64,000 nt of DNA. It comes from an uncultured Collinsella sp. GTDB taxonomy: Bacteria > Actinomycetota > Coriobacteriia > Coriobacteriales > Coriobacteriaceae. Shown here one piece after another: positions 43,504 to 52,758 of the stretch. The number at the start of each line of letters is the position of its first letter. Position 1 is the first letter of the stretch. A program made the translations under genes and the position numbers. The stretch covers positions 1 through 64,000 of the forward strand of contig CAUFRY010000005.1 of the NCBI GenBank assembly GCA_959028445.1. The letters run 5' to 3'. The notes below the pieces were generated by a model. The model saw only the letters and a program-made list of their open reading frames with translations, was not told the origin of the DNA and searched no databases.

Positions 43504-44304
43504 GTGGGATTTCGCGACGTTAAGCGTTCAAAGAGCGCAAAAGACACGCGTATCATTGCAATCATCAATCAAAAAGGCGGCGTCGGTAAGTCAACGACGG
43601 CTGTAAACCTTGCAGCAGCACTGGGTGAGCAGGGTCGTAAGACACTGATTGTCGATTTTGATCCGCAGGGAAACAGCACCAGTGGATTCGGAATTGAAAA
43701 AGAAGACCTTGATCACTGCATCTATGATGCATTGTTGAATGATGTGCCGGCAGAATCACTTGTTCTTGATACAAATTGCAAAAAGGTATTCGTAATTCCA
43801 GCTACAATTCAGCTTGCAGGCGCCGAAATTGAGCTCGTAAGCGCAATTGCACGTGAAACCCGCCTCAAAGATTTGCTTGAGCCGATTCAGGACGAGTTCG
43901 ATTTTATTTTCATTGACTGTCCTCCTTCGCTCGGCCTGCTTGCTATCAACGCTTTGACCGCAGCAGACAGCGTTTTGATTCCGATCCAGTGCGAATATTA
44001 CGCACTCGAGGGCGTTACGAAGCTGCTTGAGTCAATGAAGATGGTCAAATCAAGGCTGAACAAGGGCTTAGACACCTATGGTGTGCTTATGACCATGTAT
44101 GACTCGCGTACTTCACTATCGAATCAGGTTGTTGAGGAGGTTCAATCGTACTTTGGTGATAAGGCGTTTAAGACGCTAATCCCCCGTACGGTTAAAATCT
44201 CCGAAGCTCCGTCTTTTGGAGAACCGGTAATTACCTATGCACCTCAAAATAAGGGTGCAAAAGCATATATGAACCTTGCAAAAGAGGTGATCAAGCGTGC
44301 CTAG
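43504..44304 (+). CDS. parA: Chromosome partitioning ATPase ParA/Soj
   Basis: A 266-residue ParA. Walker A deviant KGGVGKST, Walker A' and DFDPQGNSTSGF, and Walker B FIDCPPSLGLL are intact. There is no N-terminal helix-turn-helix extension beyond ~20 residues, so this is a chromosomal type Ia-lacking Soj. The start is a GTG after AGGAGGGACC. It overlaps parB by 8 nt. Its ATPase cycle moves ParB-bound origins. Confidence 0.96.
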   Translation: MGFRDVKRSKSAKDTRIIAIINQKGGVGKSTTAVNLAAALGEQGRKTLIVDFDPQGNSTSGFGIEKEDLDHCIYDALLNDVPAESLVLDTNCKKVFVIPATIQLAGAEIELVSAIARETRLKDLLEPIQDEFDFIFIDCPPSLGLLAINALTAADSVLIPIQCEYYALEGVTKLLESMKMVKSRLNKGLDTYGVLMTMYDSRTSLSNQVVEEVQSYFGDKAFKTLIPRTVKISEAPSFGEPVITYAPQNKGAKAYMNLAKEVIKRA

Positions 44305-45202
44305 TGTAAAGAAACGTGGCGGATTGGGACGTGGACTCAATGCTTTGGTCTCAGAGGCCGAGTATGAGACCGGCGGTTCGGCTGCATCGGCTTCGAATGC
44401 CGCATCTGAAACAAAACTACCTATTGAGGATATCGTTCCCAACCCTAATCAGCCGCGAATTCACTTTAACGAAACTGAACTTCGTGAGTTGAGCGAATCA
44501 ATCCAAGAACATGGCGTCTTGCAGCCGCTTTTGGTTCGCAAGCATGGAAACGGCTATGAGATCATCGCTGGTGAGCGTCGTTACCAAGCGTCAAAGCTTG
44601 CTGGTCTTGAGGAGCTGCCTGTCATCATTAAAGATGTTAATGATGAAGAGATGCTGGCTCTTGCTCTGATCGAAAACCTTCAGCGTTCTGATCTGAATCC
44701 CGTCGAAGAGGCTAAGGGCTATCGCCAGCTTATCGATGCCAGCGGTATGACCCAGGAGGCATTGTCGAAGGCAGTCAGCAAGTCACGCTCTGCAATTACA
44801 AACTCGCTGCGCCTTCTCGATCTCCCTGAAGTTGTTCAGCAGATGATTTTTGAGGGCAAACTTACTGCTGGTCATGCACGTGCGATTCTTGCAGTTCCCT
44901 ATGAGGACGCTCGAATTCGACTTGCAGAGAAGGTTGTTGCAGAGGGCCTTTCCGTAAGAGCGACAGAAAATCTTGCTCCGTTGTTTTCTGCCGGAGAGAC
45001 ACCTAAGACGCCGAGGCCTGCAACGCCTCAGTCTTTTAAAAAGGCTGCCCGCGTGCTTCGTCAGGTTTTTAATACCAACGTGCGTGTTAAGAGCTCGCGT
45101 GGAAAGAATAAGATTGAGATTGAGTTTAAAGACGAGGAAGAGCTCTCTCGTATTCTTGGCGAAATGATTCAGTTTGATCAAGGAGGCCAAGATGAGGAAT
45201 AG
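44297..45202 (+). CDS. parB: Chromosome partitioning protein ParB/Spo0J
   Basis: A 301-residue CTP-binding clamp protein. The N-terminal MPSVKKRGGLGRGLNALVSE is the ParA-stimulating tail. The CTP motifs are ENIVPNPNQPR-like DIVPNPNQPR, LLVRKHGNGYEIIAGERRYQ and ALIENLQRSDLNPVEEAKGY. A helix-turn-helix for parS follows (MTQEALSKAVSKSRSAITN). The start is a GTG. The last residues overlap the small gene at 45192. Confidence 0.96.
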   Translation: MPSVKKRGGLGRGLNALVSEAEYETGGSAASASNAASETKLPIEDIVPNPNQPRIHFNETELRELSESIQEHGVLQPLLVRKHGNGYEIIAGERRYQASKLAGLEELPVIIKDVNDEEMLALALIENLQRSDLNPVEEAKGYRQLIDASGMTQEALSKAVSKSRSAITNSLRLLDLPEVVQQMIFEGKLTAGHARAILAVPYEDARIRLAEKVVAEGLSVRATENLAPLFSAGETPKTPRPATPQSFKKAARVLRQVFNTNVRVKSSRGKNKIEIEFKDEEELSRILGEMIQFDQGGQDEE

Positions 45203-45446
45203 GATTTTAACTGCGATTGCATTGGCGACGACTGTCGCGGCTGGTGCCTTTGCTGGCTATAAGATCGCGACAGACGATGAACTTCGAGGTCGTTTGCTTC
45301 GTAGTGCGCAAGATATTGTCGATACATCCAAGAAGAAAATGGATGTTATGACAGAAGATGTTGCCATGCGTACGGCTCAGGTAACGAAGAATCCCAAGAT
45401 TAATCAAGGTTGGGTTAGTAACCAATGGGAAAATGTAGGCTATTAG
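45192..45446 (+). CDS. Small membrane-anchored protein after parB
   Basis: An 84-residue protein starting MRNRILTAIALATTVAAGAF, a single N-terminal hydrophobic helix, then a charged segment with a possible coiled coil. It ends QGWVSNQWENVGY. No family is recognised. The ATG follows AAGGAGG inside the end of parB, so expression is coupled. Its stop lies within the palindrome at 45443. Confidence 0.8.
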   Translation: MRNRILTAIALATTVAAGAFAGYKIATDDELRGRLLRSAQDIVDTSKKKMDVMTEDVAMRTAQVTKNPKINQGWVSNQWENVGY

Positions 45447-45454
45447 GTACCTAA
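45443..45454. repeat. Palindrome TTAGGTACCTAA, copy 2
   Basis: Identical to the palindrome at 41939-41950. It contains the stop codon of the small gene and precedes the terminator by 20 nt. Confidence 0.7.
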
Positions 45455-45474
45455 CAATTACTTAGCATATTTTG

Positions 45475-45516
45475 AGGGGTCCTTGTCTGATTCACGAGGC
45501 AAGGACCCCTTATTTT
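45475..45516 (+). terminator. Terminator of the rsmG-parAB unit
   Basis: AGGGGTCCTTG pairs with CAAGGACCCCT and is followed by a T-rich run. Confidence 0.88.
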
Positions 45517-45571
45517 GGCCGTAAAAAATGGGACAGGTAGCAGCTGATTCAAAATTAAGGTCAATAAATAA

Positions 45572-45608
45572 AACGGCCCCGGTTGCATCTCCTGTAACCG
45601 GGGCCGTT
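45572..45608 (-). terminator. Terminator of rlmN
   Basis: AACGGCCCCGGTT pairs with AACCGGGGCCGTT. The T-run lies on the minus-strand side. Confidence 0.88.
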
Positions 45609-45645
45609 CGATGTTTCACATGAAACGTTTTGGGGTGCGACTCCC

Positions 45646-46698
45646 CTATGCGTTCTTCTGAACTTTGAAGCGCTGCTTCAGCTGTCCGCAAGCGGCGTCA
45701 ATATCGTTACCACGGGAGTTACGAATCGTGGTCTCGATGCCACGGGACTCAAGACGACGCTGAAGATCCTCAACCTTATGAATCGGCGACGGCTTGAGCG
45801 GGCTGCCCTCGATGTCGTTAAGCTGAATCAGGTTAACGTGGCACAACGTTCCCTCGCAGAAGTCGCAGAGCGCCTGCATCTCGGGATTCGTATCGTTGAC
45901 GCCTTCGATCATGGCATACTCATAGGTCGGGCGGCGGCCAGTCTTCTCGGTGTAGAGTTGAAGCGCCTCGTGAAGGCGAAGTAGCGTGTACTTCTTAACA
46001 CCGGGCATTAGCTTATTGCGTGTCGACTGGATGGCGGAATGCAGGGAAACGGCAAGCGTGAACTGCTCGGGGATGTCGGCAAATTTGCGAATACCGGGAA
46101 TAACGCCGCTGGTAGAGACGGTGAGGTGACGAGCACCGATACCGATGCCATCGGGGTCGTTGAGGATTCGCAACGCCTTGAGAACCTCGTCGTAGTTGGC
46201 AAACGGCTCGCCCTGGCCCATGAAGACAACGCTCGTGACGCGCTCGCCAAAGTCGTTGGATACATGAAGTACCTGGTCGACGATCTCTTGAGCGGTCAGA
46301 GAGCGCTTGAGGCCGTTGAGACCGGTAGCGCAAAAGGCACAGCCCATGCCGCAGCCTGCCTGGGTGGAAACGCAGACGGAAAGCTTGTTGCGACGGGGCA
46401 TACCGACAGTTTCGACGGAAATGCCGTCGTGGTACTCGAGCAGATACTTGCGCGAGCCATCTTTGGAAACCTGCTTGGTGAGTTCAGTCGGCGTATCAAA
46501 GGCAAAAGCCTCTTTAAGCTGCTCGCGGAAAGCCTTGGGAAGGTTGGTCATGTCGTCGAACGAACAAACGTTCTTCTCAAAGACCCATTCGATGAGCTGC
46601 TTCGCGCGGAAGGCGGGCTGGCCAAGCTCGGCCACGAGCTCGCGAATATCGTTTTGGCTCAAGTCGCGAATGTCCTGAGATTTAGTCCTGGGATTCAT
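45646..46698 (-). CDS. rlmN: 23S rRNA A2503 / tRNA A37 methyltransferase RlmN
   Basis: A radical-SAM enzyme adding C2-methyl groups. The 350-residue product has the cluster motif CGMGCAFCATG with its three Cys. The conserved FMGQGEPFANYD and the C-terminal SRGNDIDAACGQL, with the mechanistic Cys, are present. Other parts (VETVGMPRRNKLSVCVSTQA) fit RlmN rather than Cfr. It is divergent from ddl with an 85-nt gap. Confidence 0.95.
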   Translation of the reverse strand: MNPRTKSQDIRDLSQNDIRELVAELGQPAFRAKQLIEWVFEKNVCSFDDMTNLPKAFREQLKEAFAFDTPTELTKQVSKDGSRKYLLEYHDGISVETVGMPRRNKLSVCVSTQAGCGMGCAFCATGLNGLKRSLTAQEIVDQVLHVSNDFGERVTSVVFMGQGEPFANYDEVLKALRILNDPDGIGIGARHLTVSTSGVIPGIRKFADIPEQFTLAVSLHSAIQSTRNKLMPGVKKYTLLRLHEALQLYTEKTGRRPTYEYAMIEGVNDTNPEMQALCDFCEGTLCHVNLIQLNDIEGSPLKPSPIHKVEDLQRRLESRGIETTIRNSRGNDIDAACGQLKQRFKVQKNA

Positions 46699-46783
46699 GG
46701 AAGCCTTTCGATTTTGGGGAAACGTAGAGGGTATCGCTACAATATGGTATCAGCTGCAGAAATTATAGAGGAGGAGTCTGCCC

Positions 46784-47749
46784 ATGCCGGGTAAAAGCCT
46801 AGAGAACATGCACGTAGCGGTCTTGGCGGGCGGTCATTCCGCTGAGCGCGAGATCTCGCTTAATTCGGGAAAGAACGTTGTGGTGGCACTGAAGGAAGCC
46901 GGCTACACCTCGGTGGAGCTGCTCGATACGGCCGCTGATGACTTTATGGTAACCATGGCAACCGGCGGCTTTGACGTGGCGTTTATCGCCATGCACGGTG
47001 CCGGCGGCGAGGATGGCGCCATGCAAGGCGCCATGGAGACCCTGGGTATCCCCTACACGGCTTCGGGCGTGCTTGCCAGCGCCTGCGGTGCCGACAAGGA
47101 GGTCTCTAAGCTCCTGTACGCCAAGGCGGGCATTCCCATTGCCCCCGGCCTTGCGCTCGAGGTGGGCGATGAAGTCGATATCGATCATATCGTCGAGGTT
47201 TGTGGCGAGCGCTGCTTTGTGAAGCCGGCCGTCAACGGTTCCAGCTATGGCATTTCCCTGGTCCATGAGCCCTCCGAGCTGCCCGCGGCAATCGCCAAGG
47301 CGTTTGAGTACGGCGACAAAGTGCTGGTCGAGAAGTGCATCGAGGGTACCGAGATCACCGTCGGCGTGTACGGCGAGGACGACGTGCGCGCTCTGCCGAT
47401 TGTCGAGATTCGCAAACCCGAGGACTGTGAGTTCTACGATCTGGACGTGAAATATGTCGACCCTACGGACATCCATCGCATTCCGGCGCAGATTTCACCC
47501 GAGAATTACGCTCGCGCTCAGGAGCTTGCCTGTGCTGCTCACAAGGCCCTCGGTTGCCTGGGTATCTCGCGCAGCGACTTTATCGTGAGTGAGGACGGCC
47601 CCGTTATCCTCGAGACCAATACCATTCCCGGCATGACCGATACGTCGCTGTATCCGGACGAGATCCGCCACACCGACGACATGACGTTCCCGCAGGTCTG
47701 TGACAGCCTGATTCGTATGGGCCTTCGTCGAGCGGGCATTGCATGCTAA
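46784..47749 (+). CDS. ddl: D-alanine-D-alanine ligase
   Basis: Makes the D-Ala-D-Ala end of the peptidoglycan stem. The 321-residue ATP-grasp protein has N-terminal VLAGGHSAEREISL, HGAGGEDGAMQG, KPAVNGSSYGISLV and the metal-binding LETNTIPGMT. In the omega-loop region the sequence is EFYDLDVKY, where many ligases have FYDYEAKY. The residue after Asp is Leu instead of the Tyr often linked to D-Ala selectivity, so the terminal residue preference is not certain. The start follows GGAGGAG. It overlaps the next gene by 7 nt. Confidence 0.9.
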   Translation: MPGKSLENMHVAVLAGGHSAEREISLNSGKNVVVALKEAGYTSVELLDTAADDFMVTMATGGFDVAFIAMHGAGGEDGAMQGAMETLGIPYTASGVLASACGADKEVSKLLYAKAGIPIAPGLALEVGDEVDIDHIVEVCGERCFVKPAVNGSSYGISLVHEPSELPAAIAKAFEYGDKVLVEKCIEGTEITVGVYGEDDVRALPIVEIRKPEDCEFYDLDVKYVDPTDIHRIPAQISPENYARAQELACAAHKALGCLGISRSDFIVSEDGPVILETNTIPGMTDTSLYPDEIRHTDDMTFPQVCDSLIRMGLRRAGIAC

Positions 47750-50637
47750 TCGAGGACGCGGTTTCGTCAGGAACGCCGCAGTTTGTCATCGACTCCTATG
47801 CCACGCTTGCCGAACGCGCCAAAACGCAGTCCTTCGGCCTTATCGAGGAAGATGTGATTGTCCTCGATACCGAGACCACAGGTCTTTCGGTGCAGGACAA
47901 TGAGCTGATCGAGATCTCGGCGGCCCGTCTTTCGGGCCGCGAGGTCGTCGACCGCTTCGATACCTTCGTGCATCCCAAGCAGCTGATTCCCGCCGAGATC
48001 ACCGAGCTCACGAGCATTACAAATGCCGATGTGGCAGATGCCCCGTCGGCCGTTGAGGCCGTAGCCGCTCTCGCCGATTTTGTCGGTGGTTGCCCGGTAA
48101 TCGCACATAACGCCACGTTCGACCGCTCGTTTATCGAGTCGGTCAAAGGCGGCGTCAACGTGAGCGATATCTGGATCGATTCGCTGGCGCTGTCGCGCAT
48201 CGCGCTTCCGCGCCTGGCATCGCACAAGTTGTCTTTTATGGCCGATCTGTTTGGCTGTGACTCGGTATCACACCGTGCCAATGCCGACGTCGACGCCCTG
48301 TGTGGCGTATGGCGCGTGTTGCTCGTGGCGCTCACCGACTTGCCTCAGGGCCTCATGGCGCGCCTAGCCGACATGCATCCGGATGTGCCTTGGTCCTATC
48401 GTCCTATCTTCTCATTCTTGGCAGGGCAGAACCCTGGTTCTATCTTCTCTCTCAGCGCCGCTCGTGCTGACGTTCTCAAGGCCGATCGCGCCGACGATCG
48501 GGTGGACGCCGACGAACTGCCGGTCCTCAAGATGCCGAGTCGTGAGGAGATTGAGGCAGACTATGCGCCAGGTGGCCTGGTCAATCGCATGTATCCCACC
48601 TACGAGCCGCGTGATGAGCAGATCGCGATGGCGCTCGAGGTCCGCGATGCGCTGGTCACGGGCACTCATCGTGTAATTGAGGCGGGCACGGGCGTCGGCA
48701 AATCGATGGCCTATCTGGTGCCTTTTGCCGAGGCAGCGCGCCGTAACAACATCACGGTTGGTATTGCGACCAAATCGAACAATCTTGCCGACCAGCTCAT
48801 GTACCATGAGCTGCCAAAACTTGCCGAGCAACTGGACGGTGGTCTGTCATTTTGCGCTCTCAAGGGGTATGACCACTATCCATGCCTGCGCAAGCTTGAG
48901 CGCATGAGCCGCGGCCAGGTCGAGATTACCACCAAGCGCGATCCGGCGGACACGCTCACGGCGGTCGCGGTCATTATGGCGTACGTCTGCCAATCAGCCG
49001 ATGGCGACCTCGACTCGCTCGGCATTCGGTGGCGCAGCGTCAACCGCCCCGACTTTACGACGGCCTCGCGCGAGTGTGCTCGTCGCCTCTGCCCGTTTTT
49101 CCCTGATAAATGTTTGGTCCACGGCGCTCGCCGTCGTGCAGCGCATGCCGACGTGGTGGTCACCAACCATTCCCTGCTGTTCCGCAATGTCGCGGCCGAG
49201 GGCAGGATTTTACCTCCGATTCGTCATTGGGTAATCGACGAGGCCCATTCCATCGAGCGCGAGGCGCGCCGTCAGTGGGCGCGCGTGGTGTCGGCGGACG
49301 AATCACGCGTTCTGTTTGAGCGCCTGGGTGGCTCGAGCACCGGTGCGCTAAGCCAGGTCTCCCGTGATTTGGCAACCTCCGAGGGCTCTACGCTCTATCT
49401 GGGCCTTACTGCCAAGGCGACGTCGACGGTTGCGCGCGCGAGCATGGCAATCGCCGACGTGTTCGATGGCGTTCGCGAGCTCGGCCGCCGTGCCCGTGGG
49501 GGTTATGACAATGCCAATCTATGGATTGGCCCCGAGCTGCGCGAATCTGACGACTGGCATGATTTCTTACAGTCGGCCTACGCTGCCATCGACGTATTGG
49601 AACAGGCTGACAAGAGCGTCGACGCGCTGGTGCAAGCCGTCGCCGCCGACAAGCCCGAGGTTGTTGTCGACCTGGGTGATATCTCGCGCCGCCTGCACGA
49701 GCTGGCCGAGAACCTCAAACTCATCATTGATGGCACCGATGAACACTACGTGTATTCGCTGCAGGTCAATCGCAGGCTGCGTGCCGGCGGAGAGTCAATG
49801 ACCGCAGAGCGCATCGACATTGGCGAGGCCTTGGCAACCGAGTGGCTGCCCGAGGTTCACACAGCTATCTTTGCCTCGGCGACCATGACGGTGTCCAAAA
49901 GCTTCGAACACTTTAACCACGCGGTCGGCCTCGATCGCATCGGCGCTTCAACATCCTCATCGCTGCACTTGGACTCGAGCTACGACTTCGATTCGAACAT
50001 GGCTGTAGTCGTTGCGGGCGATATCCCCGATCCGCGCGATCGCGAGAGCTATCTTACGGCGCTCGAGCGCGTGCTGGTCGACGCCCATCTTGCCATGGGC
50101 GGATCGGTGCTCACACTGTTCACCAATCGGCGCGACATGGAAGACCTGTACGCCCGCGTTGAGCCCAAGATGGCCCGTGCGGGTCTGGAGCTCAACTGCC
50201 AGCAACGCAACTCATCTCCTCGTCGCCTGCGCGATCGGTTTATCAACGAGCCGACTTCATCGCTTTTTGCGCTTAAGGCCTTCTGGGAGGGGTTCGACGC
50301 CAGCGGCGAGACGCTGCGCTGCGTCATCATTCCCAAGCTGCCGTTCTCGAGTCCCACGGACCCGCTCTCGTGCGAGCGCAACCTGCGCGAAGACCGCGCT
50401 TGGGCGCGCTATTCGCTGCCCGAGGCGGTGCTCGAGGTCAAGCAGGCGGCCGGCCGCCTTATCCGCTCGTCGACCGATTGCGGCGTGCTGATTCTGGCCG
50501 ACCCGCGCCTGGTGACGAAGGGCTACGGAAAGAAGTTCTTAACGTCGCTGCCCACGAGCTCCTACCAGCGCATCGAATCGGCGCAGATCGGGCACTATCT
50601 GCAACTGTGGCGCGCACGCCACGAGCGGCGGCGCTAA
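47743..50637 (+). CDS. dinG: DnaQ-like exonuclease fused to DinG-type helicase
   Basis: A 964-residue fusion. Residues ~35-195 are a DEDDh exonuclease: Exo I DTETTG, Exo II HNATFDRSF, Exo III HRANADVDAL. The rest is an XPD/DinG superfamily 2 helicase with Walker A EAGTGVGKSMAYL and DEAH in VIDEAHSIEREAR. Iron-sulfur-type cysteines are present in CALKGYDHYPC and ECARRLCPFFPDKC, and the C-terminal motif is QAAGRLIRSS. This is the polC-epsilon/DinG fusion known in Gram-positives. It overlaps ddl by 7 nt. It probably acts in DNA repair, alongside the WYL regulator pair next door. Confidence 0.93.
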   Translation: MLIEDAVSSGTPQFVIDSYATLAERAKTQSFGLIEEDVIVLDTETTGLSVQDNELIEISAARLSGREVVDRFDTFVHPKQLIPAEITELTSITNADVADAPSAVEAVAALADFVGGCPVIAHNATFDRSFIESVKGGVNVSDIWIDSLALSRIALPRLASHKLSFMADLFGCDSVSHRANADVDALCGVWRVLLVALTDLPQGLMARLADMHPDVPWSYRPIFSFLAGQNPGSIFSLSAARADVLKADRADDRVDADELPVLKMPSREEIEADYAPGGLVNRMYPTYEPRDEQIAMALEVRDALVTGTHRVIEAGTGVGKSMAYLVPFAEAARRNNITVGIATKSNNLADQLMYHELPKLAEQLDGGLSFCALKGYDHYPCLRKLERMSRGQVEITTKRDPADTLTAVAVIMAYVCQSADGDLDSLGIRWRSVNRPDFTTASRECARRLCPFFPDKCLVHGARRRAAHADVVVTNHSLLFRNVAAEGRILPPIRHWVIDEAHSIEREARRQWARVVSADESRVLFERLGGSSTGALSQVSRDLATSEGSTLYLGLTAKATSTVARASMAIADVFDGVRELGRRARGGYDNANLWIGPELRESDDWHDFLQSAYAAIDVLEQADKSVDALVQAVAADKPEVVVDLGDISRRLHELAENLKLIIDGTDEHYVYSLQVNRRLRAGGESMTAERIDIGEALATEWLPEVHTAIFASATMTVSKSFEHFNHAVGLDRIGASTSSSLHLDSSYDFDSNMAVVVAGDIPDPRDRESYLTALERVLVDAHLAMGGSVLTLFTNRRDMEDLYARVEPKMARAGLELNCQQRNSSPRRLRDRFINEPTSSLFALKAFWEGFDASGETLRCVIIPKLPFSSPTDPLSCERNLREDRAWARYSLPEAVLEVKQAAGRLIRSSTDCGVLILADPRLVTKGYGKKFLTSLPTSSYQRIESAQIGHYLQLWRARHERRR

Positions 50638-51551
50638 AGCGGACAGACGAGGGTTTGTGCCATATCGCACAGGCGCTTTGACAGGGCGGGGTCATCCAAG
50701 ATGCGGATGGCTCCGCCCGCTGCGATTACCTGGCTCAGTAGCCAACGCTCGGAGCCGTAATGCACAGTTACCGTTGCCATGTCTGCCCCGCCGCGCTCGA
50801 TTAGGGTGATGCCGGCCCAGTCCAGATGCTCCGCCATATCGAATGGCATCAAGAGCTTTGCGCTGCGCTGCGTCCGGGCAAGGGAATCGTGGAGGGATGC
50901 GACGTCCGGTGTGTGAGGCACGACGGAGTCTTCCGTCAAGGCGAGTCCCTCGATTTTATCCATGCGATAGGTGCGCTGCTCATCGACTGTGATGTCCCAG
51001 GCAATCAGGTATGTTTGGTCGCCGTTTGCCGTAATGCGCAAGGGGTCGACCAGACGCTCGCGTGGCCGTGCATCGTCCATCGAGCGATATGAGATGCGGC
51101 AGCGAACGCCGTCCTGAATGGCACAGCTCAGCTGCTGCCAGTGCGACCCGTGGTTGACGGTGTCAAAGACGCGCTGGTTATAGCCGAGCTCTTCGGGTAG
51201 AAGGGCATGTCGAATCCGAGCTGCCGTCTGCGGCTCGATCCCCAACGATTCAAGTTCGTGGTTGAGCACAGCGCCCTCGGCTGCACTCAAGCGCAACGGT
51301 AGCACACGCCCGGCGTCACCAGTGAGGACCACACGCTCGCCGTGGCATTCGCAGATGATGCGCGCACCAGATTCTCGGTCCGCGAGCGTCGAGACGATCT
51401 CGAGAATCTCGTCGAGCGATACTCCCGTGATGTCAAAGCGGCCGCAAATCTCGGTTCGTGTCATGCCGCTCTCGCCGGCGGCGTAGAGGGCCTCCATGAT
51501 GTCGATGGCGCGCGAGAGTCTCTGCTCGCTGGTGAGTTTACGCACGGGCAT
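50634..51551 (-). CDS. WYL-domain transcription regulator, PafC-like
   Basis: A 305-residue regulator. The N-terminal winged helix (LSRAIDIMEALYAAGESGMT) is followed by a WYL domain in which ligand-binding segments can be seen (CRISYRSMDDARPRERLVDP, ITANGDQTYLIAWDI, RTYRMDKIEGL). In other actinobacteria PafB and PafC form a heterodimer that senses DNA damage. I infer the same for this pair from order and domain layout. The ATG overlaps the upstream gene by 14 nt. It overlaps the end of the DinG-fusion gene by 4 nt on the opposite strand. Confidence 0.85.
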   Translation of the reverse strand: MPVRKLTSEQRLSRAIDIMEALYAAGESGMTRTEICGRFDITGVSLDEILEIVSTLADRESGARIICECHGERVVLTGDAGRVLPLRLSAAEGAVLNHELESLGIEPQTAARIRHALLPEELGYNQRVFDTVNHGSHWQQLSCAIQDGVRCRISYRSMDDARPRERLVDPLRITANGDQTYLIAWDITVDEQRTYRMDKIEGLALTEDSVVPHTPDVASLHDSLARTQRSAKLLMPFDMAEHLDWAGITLIERGGADMATVTVHYGSERWLLSQVIAAGGAIRILDDPALSKRLCDMAQTLVCPL

Positions 51552-52560
51552 ACTCGTGCACCGTCCTTTCAATGAGGTGGTTCCACGCCTGCTTGAGCGA
51601 TTTGGGGGCCATGGGCCTCATGCCGTCCATGGCGTGGGCCATGCAAAATGAGGCGGCGGCTTCAAGGTCGCGCACGTCAACGGTCCAGATCCATCCCGCA
51701 TCGGTGTGTGTGAGCTCACCTCGCCCGCGCGTGAGGCCGTTGATCATATCGATCTGCGTCTGAGGGGCGAACGAGAACGTGGCTGCAACGGGCGGTCGGT
51801 CGGCGAAATCGAATTCAAAGAACAGATAGTCGTTGAGATTGAAGTCTGCAGGGATGGCGTAGGCCTTCGAAGGACGCCAAGCGCGAACGATACGGTCGCA
51901 GCGGAATGTCCTGATGTCGTCGGTGGCATTGTCGAGGCCGCAGAAGTACGCCACGCCCTCGCGCTCGAACATGCCGTAGACGCAGACGGTACGTTCTTTC
52001 TGCTCGCCGCGTCCGTTCTGATATAAAAATCGCAGCGCGCATCGCTCGGCAAAGGCGCTCCATACCGCATCGACGGTGGGAGAGCGGCGGATCGGTGCTT
52101 CGTCCACCGCCGACATGCCGGTGAGGTAGGCAATTTTGGAGCGAATATCGGCAAGCGGCGCGGCAAAGGTGGAAGAGCCGGCCGCTAGCGTCTGGTCGAT
52201 GGCGTTGAGTAGGATGTCGGCGTCGTCTGCGGTGATGAGGCCACCTGCTGCAAACGTGTGCTCGCGGTCGATTGTCCACGAGCTTTCCTCGGTCTCCTGC
52301 GCACCGGCGGGGCGAACTTCCTTGATTAAGATGCCACGCTCGAGCAGTTTGTCACGATCGCGCCGAAACTTGCGCTTATCCGAGTCGATGTTGCCCGAGC
52401 CATATCCCAGGTCAGAATCCAAGACGATCTGCTCGGTCGTCAGCGGTTCGGGGGAGCTGTTGAGCACAAAGAAAAGATTGAGGATGCGCTGAGCCGTTTT
52501 ATCGAAACCGGGCTCCGAATTCCCCTTTTTAATTGTCGCGGTCGCGTCGCTTGCCGTCAT
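51538..52560 (-). CDS. WYL-domain transcription regulator, PafB-like
   Basis: A 340-residue partner of the gene above. It has an N-terminal winged helix (RILNLFFVLNSSPEPLTTEQ; FRRDRDKLLERGILI), a central region, and a WYL core (CALRFLYQNGRGEQKERTVC; YFCGLDNATDDIRTFRCDRI). It precedes the PafC-like gene in one unit. GAGGA precedes the ATG. No proteasome genes are seen here, so a role other than proteasome control is likely. Confidence 0.85.
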   Translation of the reverse strand: MTASDATATIKKGNSEPGFDKTAQRILNLFFVLNSSPEPLTTEQIVLDSDLGYGSGNIDSDKRKFRRDRDKLLERGILIKEVRPAGAQETEESSWTIDREHTFAAGGLITADDADILLNAIDQTLAAGSSTFAAPLADIRSKIAYLTGMSAVDEAPIRRSPTVDAVWSAFAERCALRFLYQNGRGEQKERTVCVYGMFEREGVAYFCGLDNATDDIRTFRCDRIVRAWRPSKAYAIPADFNLNDYLFFEFDFADRPPVAATFSFAPQTQIDMINGLTRGRGELTHTDAGWIWTVDVRDLEAAASFCMAHAMDGMRPMAPKSLKQAWNHLIERTVHEYARA

Positions 52561-52758
52561 AGAGTCCTCGCATGAGAAGGTGGTTTGCTGCCATGATTTT
52601 AGTCCGATATGGAGATTAGGCTATATCCTTGTCCGCTCGGGGCGTTAAGATGGCCCGAATTCGGTCGTTTGCGCTCGCTCGGGGTATACTTTCGACTATA
52701 TACGGTTCTAATGTGCATGCATTGGGCCTATTTGTCGGATTATGGATGTGGAGCGCAC

